This document shows, one piece after another, positions 36,562-46,430 of a stretch of 64,000 nt of DNA. The stretch's first letter is position 1. Each line of letters begins with the position of its first letter. Source of the DNA: Methylocapsa sp. D3K7 (GTDB taxonomy: Bacteria > Pseudomonadota > Alphaproteobacteria > Rhizobiales > Beijerinckiaceae); assembly GCF_029855125.1 (NCBI RefSeq), contig NZ_CP123229.1, positions 1,736,001-1,800,000 of the forward strand. Direction: 5' to 3'. Below the pieces are notes generated by a model, which saw nothing but the letters and a program-made list of their open reading frames with translations, was not told the origin of the DNA and made no database searches. A program made the translations under genes and the position numbers.

Positions 36562-36973
36562 AATTTGATCCTTGCCTATTCAGTTCAGAAGGCACGCCGT
36601 AAACGCGCCGTCCGAGGATTGCTCATTCAATATGACGTCAAGTCGACCAAGGGACCAAGGCGATTATACTGGAAATGTGCGTGGAGTTACTCAGTGCTTA
36701 CTGCGATATACAAAGGCACGAGGGCTAACCCCGCTGGCCGACGCAGAGCCTTACGCATAGGCAGCGGCCCTCTGGTCGCCTGAACCGTCTGAGCGATCTG
36801 GGCGACCAGCCTGCGGCGTTCTTTGTGGCGCTGGATTTCGAGACGTTCAGACGTTCCGCCCCTCAACGAGGCGCTAGCTTATTCCGATGGCACGTAAGGC
36901 GGGCGGCGGCGTCCGCCATTAGATCCGGTCATGATGTTCAGGACGGCATCGCGAACGGATTCTATCCCACACA
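36562..36973. other. Intergenic stretch without recognised gene
   Basis: About 410 bp between two minus-strand methyltransferase genes. A minus-strand frame around 36780-36850 reads RLEIQRHKERRRLVAQIAQT, which may be a relic of a helical protein, but no family is recognised. Higher GC than the flanking genes, suggesting a junction between segments. Confidence 0.3.
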
Positions 36974-37819
36974 TCAGTTATTGCGTTGAAAAACGAATTG
37001 ATTGCAGCCGTGCTTGCCAGCACATGTTTTTAATTTAGTAAGTTTGAAGCTACGATTCTTATAAAAATCGAATATTTGTTCTGGTTTTGATACCTCGAAC
37101 GGAAATCCGCCAATCCAATCTACTACATCGCGGTGAGGCGACATGCCACGATTGTTTTTGTATGTGAGCCAGGTCCTAAATGGGCGGAAAAAAACAAAAT
37201 CCCTTATGGTCACAGGCCCCCAAAGGCTTACATAACCGGGGACAAGAACCAGCCATCGAAGATATTTAGGTAGTGCAACATATGTCTTTTTTACCAACCA
37301 CCAAATTTTTGAAGCTCTGCCTTGATCATTATATAGGGCTATAAAAAGCTTCCCGTTGAGGGCAACATTGTAAGCAACGTTATCTAGCGCCGTCCACATA
37401 GCACCAGTGTGATGCAAAACTCCCCACGAATACACAATATCAAACATTCCTAAGGTATTTAGATAGTCTCTATCGAGTACGGAACCATTCCCAATTTGCC
37501 AAGCCTTGTCATTTTCAAAATAGCGCCTTTTAAGCTCAGCCGTGCAAGCGACCGATTTCGGATCATAATCAAAAGATAAGACTTTGGCACCCAAACGTCT
37601 TGCTGCGAGTGAAAATAACCCACTTCCACTTCCAATATCCAAAAACGACATGCCTTCCATAGTTTCAAGCTCAAGCATTTTTTTAAGGCTATCGACCGCT
37701 TGCTCTATCCTATATTCGTCGATTACATTTAGAAACTGCGTCCAATTTTCGCCAAATTTAAAACGTTCCCCACCATTAACTTCTTCTTCATATGCTCTTG
37801 CAGACGCCATATCAGCCAT
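36974..37819 (-). CDS. Class I methyltransferase, AT-rich
   Basis: A 281-residue SAM-dependent methyltransferase with motif I MSFLDIGSGSGLFSLAARRL, acidic loop KVLSFDYDPKSVACT, FDIVYSWGVLHHTGAMWTAL and a post-motif NGKLFIALYND. The C-terminus ends with two cysteines (LKTCAGKHGCNQF). AT-rich like its neighbour at 34974. Probably acts on a sugar or lipid-linked precursor. Confidence 0.87.
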   Translation of the reverse strand: MADMASARAYEEEVNGGERFKFGENWTQFLNVIDEYRIEQAVDSLKKMLELETMEGMSFLDIGSGSGLFSLAARRLGAKVLSFDYDPKSVACTAELKRRYFENDKAWQIGNGSVLDRDYLNTLGMFDIVYSWGVLHHTGAMWTALDNVAYNVALNGKLFIALYNDQGRASKIWWLVKKTYVALPKYLRWLVLVPGYVSLWGPVTIRDFVFFRPFRTWLTYKNNRGMSPHRDVVDWIGGFPFEVSKPEQIFDFYKNRSFKLTKLKTCAGKHGCNQFVFQRNN

Positions 37820-38047
37820 TATTATTCCCTTTCGTGTGAGCTAGAATTTACAATCTTCCGTTCTGTAGTTTGCCTATGAAAAGCTCACTTGTTGGGAGTT
37901 CAGTGAAAATCGGCTTCTACTCAGAAACCTGGCCGCGCCTATTTCAATGCTATTCGCAGCCGATGTTGAAATTGGCTTGAGGCGATTTCCAGCAGGTTGA
38001 ATTTATCGGATCATGCGGCCAGACGATGCCATCCTGCGCAGGATGTC

Positions 38048-38346
38048 GGGAACTTGCAGCCCTCTGCCGCCGGTTGGGCTATCGGCGCCTTCTGATCCTG
38101 CTCCGGCCCGAGGGAGCGTGAGTGAACCACAAGAAGTTTAGACGGCTCTATCGCGAAGAATGCTTCCAGAAAGGCCGATGGGGGCGGAGGCAAAGAGCTT
38201 TGGGGAAAAAGGCGCCGCTGACCTCGTCACAAGGAGCGAACTGGTCGCTCGATCACACGCGCGACGTGCTCTGCGATGCGAAAGATGAGATCGTCATGAT
38301 CAAGCTTATGTCGACAATCCGTAAGCGATTGATGCACCTCCATTGA
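38048..38346 (+). pseudogene. IS3-family transposase (orfB) fragment
   Basis: The plus strand reads RELAALCRRLGYRRLLILLR, a stop, then VNHKKFRRLYREE, RRQRALGKKAPL and ANWSLD, the order seen at the start of IS3/IS407-type orfB. The integrase core is absent, and a stop replaces the usual codon before VNHKK. The right part of the element is gone. It is a relic within the exopolysaccharide region. A 16-bp palindrome CATCCTGCGCAGGATG (38031-38046) abuts it. Confidence 0.7.
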
Positions 38347-38372
38347 ACTGGCCCACCCTTAGGTGTGTCTTC

Positions 38373-40325
38373 TTATTTCGCTTCGTACCAAGCCTGAAAC
38401 ATCAGCACATCCCACAAATGGTACGACCAATTACGCTTGCCTGAAAGATGTTCGCGCCACCGCTGACGTATAGGCGCCGAATCAAAATAACCTTCGTTCC
38501 GCAAGCGAGATTCATCCAATAGTGCCTCCGCCCAGTCACGCAATGGTCCCCGAAGCCAAGAATCTATGGGAACACCGAAGCCCATTTTGGGCCGGTCAAT
38601 CAAATTGCGGGGAATGTGCTTATAAAGCACCTGACGCAGCAACCACTTTCCAGCCCCCTCACGTATCTTGTATCGAAGAGGCAGACGCCAAACATACTCA
38701 TACAATCGATGATCAATCAGCGGCGCGCGTGTTTCCAGGCTGACTGCCATAGCGGCGCGATCCACTTTCACGAGAATGTCATCCGGCAAATAAGTGATCG
38801 AATCGAGCAGGCACATCTGTTCAACAAACGAAGGTAGGTTCGGCAGATTTTCGGGAAATTCAGTGTGGGCCTCATTCATGCCCAGCACCACCTTTTCCGG
38901 CCACCAATGGCTGATCAAATGCCCATATAAGGACAAAGCGTTTTCACAATCTAGCAACATCGCGCCCTTATGCATCTTGTCTCCAGGAGATGACCAGCGT
39001 TGCGTTTTGGGGATAAGGCCCGACACTCGACCATAGAGCCTGTCCCAGGCAGAAGGCGATATCGATAGAATGGTGCGAGCAGCTATACGCCGCAATGCGA
39101 GAGGGACGCGATCTATGCTGCCCCACAACTTCGCCGCAAACAAATACCGGTTATACCCAGCGAAGAGTTCATCGCCGCCATCTCCAGACAAAGACACCTT
39201 AACGTGCTCGCTCGCTAATTTGGAAACAAGGAAAGTGGGGAGTTGCGACGAGTCAGAAAATGGCTCGCAATATATTTGCGCAAGCTTCGGAATCATTTCC
39301 ATAACTTGCTTGGGGGAGACGTAGAGTTCGCAATGCTCCGTGCCCAAGTGTCGGGCTACTTCTTTAGCGTAACCAGCCTCATTGTATCCGTCCTCTCTGA
39401 ATCCAATAGTAAAGGTTTTGACCGGGAAGCTCGATTGCTTCTGCATTAACGCGACCACGAGAGACGAGTCCACGCCACCGGACAAGAATGCACCTACAGG
39501 CACATCGGCCACCATTTGGCCTGCCACCGATTGCCGCAGAATGGATTCAAGTGAGTCGACCGCCTCCGCATCAGTGGCAAACTCAAGTGGATTGCCAACG
39601 CCTGAAATTGCGGCACTCGTTGCCGACCAATATTCCATTGGTTCCGGCCAAACTCGTAGACGCACCGCATCAACAGACACTTCCAGCCAAGAAGCAGGGG
39701 GCAGTTTGGCCACACGGCTATAAATCGAGCAGGGAGCCGGTATGTAGCTATGCCGCAGAAACATGGCCAGCGCGTCGCGGTTTATTTCCGGTTTGAAATT
39801 TGGGACCTGCAGGAGAGCCTTCAATTCGGACCCGAATGCCAGCGCCCCTCCCGCATATCCATAGTAAAGTGGCTTTTCGCCAATGCGGTCACGGGCTAGG
39901 ACTAGAGTGCATTTTTTCCGATCCCATACTGCGAAGGCAAACATCCCCACCGAGCGTTGTAATGTTTCCTCGATGCCCCAAGTATCAAATCCAGCCAGCA
40001 AGGTTTCCGTATCCGAATACCCACGCCACTCAGTCTGAGAACTTGCCTGTTCGACACTACTCCTCATTTTGAGATGGTTGTAAATTTCACCATTGAACAC
40101 GATGACAAAGCGCCCGGAGGCCGAGACCATAGGCTGGTGCCCTGTGGGCGAGAGATCGAGGATAGACAGACGCCTATGAACCAGCCCCACATGCGACTCG
40201 CTGTCTACCCATGTGCCGGAATCATCTGGCCCGCGATGAGCGATAACATCACCCATTCGTCGCAGCACATTTTCTAACCCATGTGGCGAAAACTCACCGC
40301 CAAATACACCCGCAATGCCGCACAT
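38373..40325 (-). CDS. asnB: Asparagine synthase-like glutamine amidotransferase
   Basis: A 650-residue AsnB-type enzyme. The class II glutaminase starts MCGIAGVFGG with catalytic Cys2, HRGPDDSG and VFNGEIYNH. The synthetase domain has the ATP pyrophosphatase loop AFLSGGVDSSLVVALM and SLSGDGGDELFAGYNRY. The frame extends upstream, but ATG 40325 is required to expose Cys2 after Met removal. In polysaccharide clusters this family amidates sugar acids (WbpS/AsnB-like) rather than making asparagine, which is the likely role here. It follows a glycosyltransferase by 13 bp. Confidence 0.92.
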   Translation of the reverse strand: MCGIAGVFGGEFSPHGLENVLRRMGDVIAHRGPDDSGTWVDSESHVGLVHRRLSILDLSPTGHQPMVSASGRFVIVFNGEIYNHLKMRSSVEQASSQTEWRGYSDTETLLAGFDTWGIEETLQRSVGMFAFAVWDRKKCTLVLARDRIGEKPLYYGYAGGALAFGSELKALLQVPNFKPEINRDALAMFLRHSYIPAPCSIYSRVAKLPPASWLEVSVDAVRLRVWPEPMEYWSATSAAISGVGNPLEFATDAEAVDSLESILRQSVAGQMVADVPVGAFLSGGVDSSLVVALMQKQSSFPVKTFTIGFREDGYNEAGYAKEVARHLGTEHCELYVSPKQVMEMIPKLAQIYCEPFSDSSQLPTFLVSKLASEHVKVSLSGDGGDELFAGYNRYLFAAKLWGSIDRVPLALRRIAARTILSISPSAWDRLYGRVSGLIPKTQRWSSPGDKMHKGAMLLDCENALSLYGHLISHWWPEKVVLGMNEAHTEFPENLPNLPSFVEQMCLLDSITYLPDDILVKVDRAAMAVSLETRAPLIDHRLYEYVWRLPLRYKIREGAGKWLLRQVLYKHIPRNLIDRPKMGFGVPIDSWLRGPLRDWAEALLDESRLRNEGYFDSAPIRQRWREHLSGKRNWSYHLWDVLMFQAWYEAK

Positions 40326-40338
40326 GCTCGCGATCCGT

Positions 40339-41472
40339 TTATTTTGATGCCAAGCATTTGCACCAAATATCTTCATAGGCCGCGACCATTCTGTCAATTC
40401 CAAAGCATTCCACGATACGTTGCCGGCATGCTCCCGAAATCTTTTCCCAGCGTGGTGATCTAATGGCGAGCATCGCTTGTTCGATGCACCCAGCAAGAGC
40501 ATATGGATCGCCTGGCGGCGCCACCCATCCTGTGGCAGCCACAATCAATGCAGCATCGCCAACGTCGGTGACCACGCATGGCGTACCACAGGCCATGGCC
40601 TCGGCGACCACATTGGGAAATCCTTCTCCAACAGAAGACAGCACATGAATATCGAGCGCATTCATGACATCGGGGATGCGTTCGCGGGGACCAAGGAGTA
40701 TGACCTTATCTTGAAGCGAGCTTTTGGAAATCAATTGGCTTAAACTAGCATTTGACGGTTTCATTCCCGATCCGGCCAAAACGCAGCGAAAATCCCAGCC
40801 ATCTTTGGCCAATATGGATAGAGCCGCCAAGAGATTGGCGTGATCTTTCTGAGGATGCCAGCGCGCCACCATACCCAGCACCGGCAGTTGGGTATCAACG
40901 CCCCACTCGCCACGCAATATTTTGCCTACGTGCGGCTGCGGAGTAAAACGGGACAGGTCGTAACCATTGGGGATCACCGCGAATTTATTCGCCTGGTATC
41001 CGAACTTTATGTGTTCCCGCGCCGCCTCCTTAGAGCAGGAAACTATGGCCGCCGGCACCCAACTGGAAAGCCAGCTACATAGATACGCTGTATATCGAGA
41101 TGACTTGCTCTGCGTCGGAGAGTTTAAACAGGAGTTCCGAATACCCCAACATATTGCGCGGATGCCCGTTAGGCGCGCCATCAAACCACCAATCAGATCC
41201 GCGTGATACATCCACGTCTGAACAACATCAGGCTTGTTGCCTGCTATGAGACTCCGCAACCGAGTGAGTCCCATCAGCGTTACGCGACCGCGCGGAAAAC
41301 CAAGGACGTGAATGGCAACTCCGAGTTCGCGGAAGAGCGGTCCGTAAACGCCCTCGTCTGTCAAGGAAACAACAACATGCTCGGTTTTACCCATCGAGGC
41401 AACAACCAGGCGGTAGAGTACTGTCTCAGCACCACCTTGGTTCAGATCCGTAATAACGTGTAATACTTTCAA
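40339..41472 (-). CDS. GT4-family glycosyltransferase
   Basis: A 377-residue GT-B enzyme: N-terminal VLHVITDLNQGGAETVLYRL, acceptor-side motif DVVQTWMYHADLIGGL, donor-side VIPNGYDLSRFTP, LPVLGMVARWHPQKDHANLL and SVGEGFPNVVAEAMACGTP with the E-x7-E residues. The start is TTG at 41472, immediately before the KVLHVITD strand; no nearer ATG fits. It probably shares an operon with asnB. Confidence 0.92.
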   Translation of the reverse strand: MKVLHVITDLNQGGAETVLYRLVVASMGKTEHVVVSLTDEGVYGPLFRELGVAIHVLGFPRGRVTLMGLTRLRSLIAGNKPDVVQTWMYHADLIGGLMARLTGIRAICWGIRNSCLNSPTQSKSSRYTAYLCSWLSSWVPAAIVSCSKEAAREHIKFGYQANKFAVIPNGYDLSRFTPQPHVGKILRGEWGVDTQLPVLGMVARWHPQKDHANLLAALSILAKDGWDFRCVLAGSGMKPSNASLSQLISKSSLQDKVILLGPRERIPDVMNALDIHVLSSVGEGFPNVVAEAMACGTPCVVTDVGDAALIVAATGWVAPPGDPYALAGCIEQAMLAIRSPRWEKISGACRQRIVECFGIDRMVAAYEDIWCKCLASK

Positions 41473-41646
41473 GTGCGGTGCGCCTTGAACCTGCCCCTGA
41501 TTAGCTTTAGCTTAGCTGGCCGCTATGATGCGATCTTTATCTTTGACAAAGCATAGTATCGCGATGCGCACTGACCCATCTTTGCTGAGGAGATCGTCGG
41601 GTCGCTGTTTGACGTTCGGGAGTGAGCAAAACCAACGGTATGTGAA

Positions 41647-42762
41647 TCAATAATATGGCTCCGAAAAAAGGATCAATTGCCATCTGGTTATGATGCTTTC
41701 CTGAGAAGCGACCGTCGCTTGGCGATCTACAAAAATATTCGTCACGACGATTGAAAAAACAAATATCCCAAAGGCAACTTGCCCAGCTCGAAACTTAATA
41801 TTCCTCGCCACCAGTATGCACATCATAGCTTCTGAATTATTTATTAATCGCGCCCCGGCTGAATGCACGAGTGTTAAGCTAATTGAGATGATAGTTAATA
41901 TAAGTGTGAAATGATAAAATTCTGAGTTATCTAGGTCATTTTTTCTTGGCAAAAGTAAGTAAAATATTGCCGCGTACACGGGAATTTTAGATATATAGAA
42001 ATTTAAGTTAAGAGAGTCAGTCCCCTCGTAAAGACCTTCACGTCTTCCAGCATTCACGAATTCAAATAAGTCCTGGGTTTGAAATAAGAGAAGTAATGTA
42101 GAAATACCTAATATGCCAACGATTATACGTATTATCGGCTTCATCGCAGAAACCAGCGCCGAAGCAAAAACAACAAGGAAAGACGTGTGGATGAAAATCG
42201 CAATGAACGAGGAAAAAATCTTCCTAGAAGAATTACTAAGGATTTTTAAAGAAACAAGTAACACAAGAAATACCGATAAAGCTACCCCTTGCCTCATTTG
42301 ATTATAGTACATTTGAGTGGCTAAACCATAATGAATTAAAAATAGAAATGTTATTATTATCCAGTTCCCCCCGCCCAAAATGGTGCTACAGTATAAAAAT
42401 AGAAACGTGCTTAAAAATAATGTTAACCGAAACGCATCCTCCGGGCCAAGTAATATCCCAGTAAATGCGGTATAGATATCCCAAAGCGGCTCATCAAAAA
42501 CGAGGAATTTGGGATCTTGGAGGGAGGATATTCTTTGTACGATTTCAGCGCTGTCAGCTTTAAAATATGCAATGTTGTTTTCATCGTCAAACGCAGTGTA
42601 TAGCTCACGATCTGCCATAAGAAACGATACAGAAGTAATAATTAATAATGAAGCCAAAGAGCGAAGCCAGACAAAAATCTGACTACCGTCCTTGGATGCA
42701 GCCTTTAGGCTTCTATCGCTAAAACCAGCAATAGCGCTAGGTTGGTGACTTTCATATGCCAT
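41647..42762 (-). CDS. EpsG/Wzy-like polysaccharide polymerase
   Basis: A 371-residue protein with about nine hydrophobic helices and the EpsG signature around YYNQMRQGVALSVFLVLLVS, plus SFIAIFIHTSFLVVFASALV. EpsG-like proteins are Wzy-type polymerases of exopolysaccharide repeats. The DNA is AT-rich compared with the window. ATG 42762 lies directly after the upstream glycosyltransferase stop (TAAGATG); a GTG at 42777 is an alternative. Confidence 0.82.
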   Translation of the reverse strand: MAYESHQPSAIAGFSDRSLKAASKDGSQIFVWLRSLASLLIITSVSFLMADRELYTAFDDENNIAYFKADSAEIVQRISSLQDPKFLVFDEPLWDIYTAFTGILLGPEDAFRLTLFLSTFLFLYCSTILGGGNWIIITFLFLIHYGLATQMYYNQMRQGVALSVFLVLLVSLKILSNSSRKIFSSFIAIFIHTSFLVVFASALVSAMKPIIRIIVGILGISTLLLLFQTQDLFEFVNAGRREGLYEGTDSLNLNFYISKIPVYAAIFYLLLPRKNDLDNSEFYHFTLILTIISISLTLVHSAGARLINNSEAMMCILVARNIKFRAGQVAFGIFVFSIVVTNIFVDRQATVASQESIITRWQLILFSEPYY

Positions 42763-42763
42763 C

Positions 42764-43903
42764 TTATGGAAAGCCACTGCGGGGCGTATCGCCTATCAAG
42801 ATACGCTCATATTCTTTGACAATCTTATCGACTCTAAACTGGTCTAAATTGATTTGGGCAATCTTCGGTCTGTTACTTGTGAATCGGACCAATTCTGTAC
42901 TCAGTGAAGCTGCGCTTACGGCAGCCGTAAGACGCACCCCGCCTGTGGAGCGCTCTATTTCCTCTAGCCCGCCTGGGGCCGGCGTAGCGATGACATGTGT
43001 TCCGCAGGCCAGTGCTTCGAGCACGACATTTGGGCACCCTTCATAACGTGAACATAAAACAAACGCGTCCGCACGCGCCATAAAATGATAGGGATTTTTT
43101 TGAATGCCAATAAACCGGACCTGATGTTCAACCCCCTTCATTCGCGCGAATTGCTCCAGGGTTTTCCGCAAGGGGCCCTCGCCGAGTATGGTTACTCTGA
43201 GTTGTTTTAGTCCGGATAGCGCAATAGCTTCTATCAACAGATCGAAGCCTTTTTGCCGTACCAGACGGCCGACGGCGACGAGGTGAATTATAGCGTTGTT
43301 GCTGAAATCGAGATCGCAATCCAGGCTGGTTTTTGCTCCATGCCCAGCCAATTGCTTTATGTGGTCAATGTCCACCGGATTGTTTATCACCGTCAATTTT
43401 TTAAGCGGAATGGCGAAATTGGCGGCGAGGTCTTCGTACATCTCGACTGATTGACATATGATGTGGTCAAAACGGCTATAGAAAGTACGATATGCCCAAG
43501 TCCACACTTTGGCGTTTTCTTGACCTCGTAAATGTACGGACACGACACTTGTTTCTCTTGCCACACACCTCGTCTTCTTGGGCAGCAGAGGTTTGGCAAT
43601 TGACAAAGCGAGATTCAAATGGCCCACGGTGGACACCACGACATCGGGGCGCCTTTTCCAAATGATTCTCACTAATTTTAAAATGGCCGATCTTACTCTC
43701 CGGGTCCGCAAATCGATCAATTCAATATCTTTTGGTATTTCATCAAGATAAAATGCTTCTATACTGTCTATAACTACCAACGTTAGTCGAAATTTATTTC
43801 GATCGTAATATTTCAACAAAGTTACAATGACGCGCTCTGCTCCTCCGGCGGTCAAGTGGGGAATCAAGAAAAAAACCAGCAGACGTTGATCAATTTTGGT
43901 CAC
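42764..43903 (-). CDS. GT4-family glycosyltransferase
   Basis: A 379-residue GT-B enzyme: FFLIPHLTAGGAERVIVTLL at the N-terminus, DVVVSTVGHLNLALSIA, then VINNPVDIDHIKQL, HLVAVGRLVRQKGFDLLIEA and CSRYEGCPNVVLEALACGTH with both glutamates. The start codon is GTG. It is followed almost at once by the EpsG-like gene. Composition is AT-richer than average for the window, like its downstream neighbour. Confidence 0.9.
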   Translation of the reverse strand: MTKIDQRLLVFFLIPHLTAGGAERVIVTLLKYYDRNKFRLTLVVIDSIEAFYLDEIPKDIELIDLRTRRVRSAILKLVRIIWKRRPDVVVSTVGHLNLALSIAKPLLPKKTRCVARETSVVSVHLRGQENAKVWTWAYRTFYSRFDHIICQSVEMYEDLAANFAIPLKKLTVINNPVDIDHIKQLAGHGAKTSLDCDLDFSNNAIIHLVAVGRLVRQKGFDLLIEAIALSGLKQLRVTILGEGPLRKTLEQFARMKGVEHQVRFIGIQKNPYHFMARADAFVLCSRYEGCPNVVLEALACGTHVIATPAPGGLEEIERSTGGVRLTAAVSAASLSTELVRFTSNRPKIAQINLDQFRVDKIVKEYERILIGDTPRSGFP

Positions 43904-43907
43904 GTTG

Positions 43908-45068
43908 TTACTTTACAAATGGAAGCCAAGCGTCGCTGGTTCTTCGCTTTCTATCTGCCAAAATATCTCTAAAAAGATCTTCCCACATAGCCGCGACTGA
44001 TTCCATCGAAAACCGGTCTCGCGTTTCCTTTGCTTTGACACCTAAGCGGCGACGCAAGTCAGCATCTCCCATGAGCCGGTCAACGGCTTCCGTCAAAGCA
44101 GGCAAATCCTGAGGGGGCACCAATAGGCCGTCCTCGCCGTTTCGAATGATATCTCGCGGTCCTGTATCGCAATCGAAACTGACGGCCGGTAAGCCGTGCG
44201 CCATTGCTTCGACTAAGGTATTTGGAAACCCTTCAAAGCGTGAACTCATGACAAAGAGGCCAGCCCGCTTGTACCAGGCAGCCAAATTTCCAGCCCAGCC
44301 AGGTAGGAGAGCCCGGGAGTCCATTCCTCTTGCGGTAATCTGCGATTGCAGGCGCTGACGCTCCGCGCCTTCGCCGAGCATCACCAAATCCCAATCCTGC
44401 CGCCGTTCCGCAATGGTGGCAAAGGCGGAGATCAACAAATCCAAACCCTTCTGAGGGACCAGCCTGCCAACTGCAAGGATGATTTTGCGGCCGGGCCTGC
44501 ATAAATCGTCGGGCTCTATGTAAGGCCCGGTGACCGGCAGGGGCCATTGGACGGGATTAGGTATAACCCTGATTTGGCGCGAGTTTGTATGAGCGATGAG
44601 CCAAGTCGCCGTAGTTTGTGTGAGCGCCACCACCGCCGATAATTGACCGTAGGCAATGGACTCGATCCACTTCCAAACTGCTTTTGTGGGAACACTTGGG
44701 GGATGGATGTGGACCGATCCAATAACCTCAATCTTGGTCAGCCCCCAGCCCGCCAACGCTAAAGTAACACACGCAGTGCTCATCATACCCACAGCGACAT
44801 CCGGCTCCGTGGCCAAGAGCACCTGTCTCAGAGCTCTGATGCGGTGGAGATTTCGCGTGAGCCCATCAACGATATTCCTGCTGGAACCAATCAAGCTTAA
44901 CGACCGGCGCACAATCTCTGGATGCAACGCATAACAATCGTCCGTGACCGGCGCGAGGGTGACAATCGTAATCCGCCAGCCTTTGCTCGCCCAATGATTG
45001 GCCAAATTAACAGTGACGCGCTCCGCTCCCCCACCGCTTAGGGAGGAGATGAAAAAGAGCAATTTCAT
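43908..45068 (-). CDS. GT4-family glycosyltransferase
   Basis: A 386-residue GT-B enzyme: MKLLFFISSLSGGGAERVTV at the N-terminus, then RVIPNPVQWPL, ILAVGRLVPQKGLDLLISAF, LVMLGEGAERQRL and MSSRFEGFPNTLVEAMAHGL. ATG 45068 begins the first strand; the frame is open 17 codons further upstream. It ends 4 bp before the next glycosyltransferase, so the two are co-transcribed and may add successive sugars. Confidence 0.92.
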   Translation of the reverse strand: MKLLFFISSLSGGGAERVTVNLANHWASKGWRITIVTLAPVTDDCYALHPEIVRRSLSLIGSSRNIVDGLTRNLHRIRALRQVLLATEPDVAVGMMSTACVTLALAGWGLTKIEVIGSVHIHPPSVPTKAVWKWIESIAYGQLSAVVALTQTTATWLIAHTNSRQIRVIPNPVQWPLPVTGPYIEPDDLCRPGRKIILAVGRLVPQKGLDLLISAFATIAERRQDWDLVMLGEGAERQRLQSQITARGMDSRALLPGWAGNLAAWYKRAGLFVMSSRFEGFPNTLVEAMAHGLPAVSFDCDTGPRDIIRNGEDGLLVPPQDLPALTEAVDRLMGDADLRRRLGVKAKETRDRFSMESVAAMWEDLFRDILADRKRRTSDAWLPFVK

Positions 45069-45172
45069 AGAGACCGATATCCCTGATCTATTTCTGAAGC
45101 AGCTATTGTCCTGGCGCAAGCTAGGGGATTCTTTTTCAATTTAATAAGCCAACCATCGCACTTAATTATCTT

Positions 45173-46225
45173 CTATTTATGATCTTTTGCCTCCTTTATG
45201 GCGTCGATATATGCTCCTGGGATATTCTTTCCGCGCCACCAATTAGCGCTCTGCGAATAAATCCAGACATATTCATCACTTGTCTGCAGCGCGCCCCCTA
45301 CAGAAGACTTGAATTCATTTGGATTAAAGTAATTTCTGGTGGAATCGTCTTGATGCCATCCCTTTTTATTTGAATCCGCGTCTATCCAAATGCCGAACCC
45401 GGCCTCCACTTTCTCCCTATACATCTCCGGAAGCGCAGATAGGCGAGCCGTATCTTCCTTAATTACTTTGTACAATTTCTCGAATTCCCCTAAACTTTTA
45501 AAATAGTAAGCACCCTCCCCAGCATCAACAAGCATAATCGTTGGCGGTGCTGCTTCAAGGATGCCATCTAAAAAATCCGGAAGTAGTGAATAGTCTTGGT
45601 TGCTGGAGGCGAGGTAGGCCCAAGGCATTAGAATTACGATATCCGGAAATTCCTGGGACACCGCAGTAATCAACTCGCGCCCTCGTTGCCGCACTTTTGC
45701 CCGATATTCCTCCCGCGTAGCTTTGTGGACATTTATCGAGAAGGCCAAACTGAATGGCTTATCTTGGTATTGCTCGACATCAAACATGAAGCCTTTGCAG
45801 TTTCCAGCTTTTGCAACCTTCGCTGCAGCTGAGAAATTATCAACGACGACACTCCAAGCCTGGTCATCGAGCCAATCCACGTTCCCGGGTGTGGCGTTGA
45901 CCCTCAGAAATCGGTCGGTAAATGACTTAAATGCTGTCTGAGTTAAATCCTCGACCATCTGCTTGAAGCCGGAATATTCGTATCTTGTCGCTCCCCACAT
46001 CTTCCAAGTGAAATTCGTGCCGTCACTAAGCTTGAGATCGAAGACAAGTCCATCAAACGGCATCATCTCCATATTGTCTATATTCTCTCGTACAAATGCT
46101 GTCGTCGGGGAGTCCCATCCCCATTCGATGATCTTCTTTTTTCTATTTGCCTCTTGGCCGGCAGTACCGCTCGCAAGGGTCATTACGGTGCCCACGAATA
46201 ACGCTATGCCGACGCCCCTTTTCAT
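45173..46225 (-). CDS. Secreted protein of unknown function, possible glycan-active TIM barrel
   Basis: A 350-residue protein with a signal peptide (MKRGVGIALFVGTVMTLASG, cleavage after TAGQ or GTA). Alternating strands and helices with acidic residues at strand ends (FDGLVFDLKLSDGT, CKGFMFDVEQYQ, DIVILMPWAYL, PTIMLVDAGEGAYY, GFGIWIDADSNK) look like a (beta/alpha)8 barrel. This, and its place between flippase and glycosyltransferase genes, suggest a periplasmic or extracellular glycoside hydrolase or lyase. No named family is recognised. ATG 46225 begins the signal peptide. Confidence 0.7.
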   Translation of the reverse strand: MKRGVGIALFVGTVMTLASGTAGQEANRKKKIIEWGWDSPTTAFVRENIDNMEMMPFDGLVFDLKLSDGTNFTWKMWGATRYEYSGFKQMVEDLTQTAFKSFTDRFLRVNATPGNVDWLDDQAWSVVVDNFSAAAKVAKAGNCKGFMFDVEQYQDKPFSLAFSINVHKATREEYRAKVRQRGRELITAVSQEFPDIVILMPWAYLASSNQDYSLLPDFLDGILEAAPPTIMLVDAGEGAYYFKSLGEFEKLYKVIKEDTARLSALPEMYREKVEAGFGIWIDADSNKKGWHQDDSTRNYFNPNEFKSSVGGALQTSDEYVWIYSQSANWWRGKNIPGAYIDAIKEAKDHK

Positions 46226-46430
46226 CGATGCATGCCTTTTTTCGATGCGCCATGCTCGCGAGACTTTGTGTCTCAAGTTTTAGCTTGTGTTACGATCCGC
46301 AAGAACACGTGGCGGTTCGTCCGCCTGAAGCTGTCAAGCAGGTCAATTACAAAGTTTGGCTGAGACAAGGATGGCCGCAAGAGTGCTTGCTGCGTCCCGG
46401 TGCCGGCGCCCTGTTAATCAGCCACGTCGT

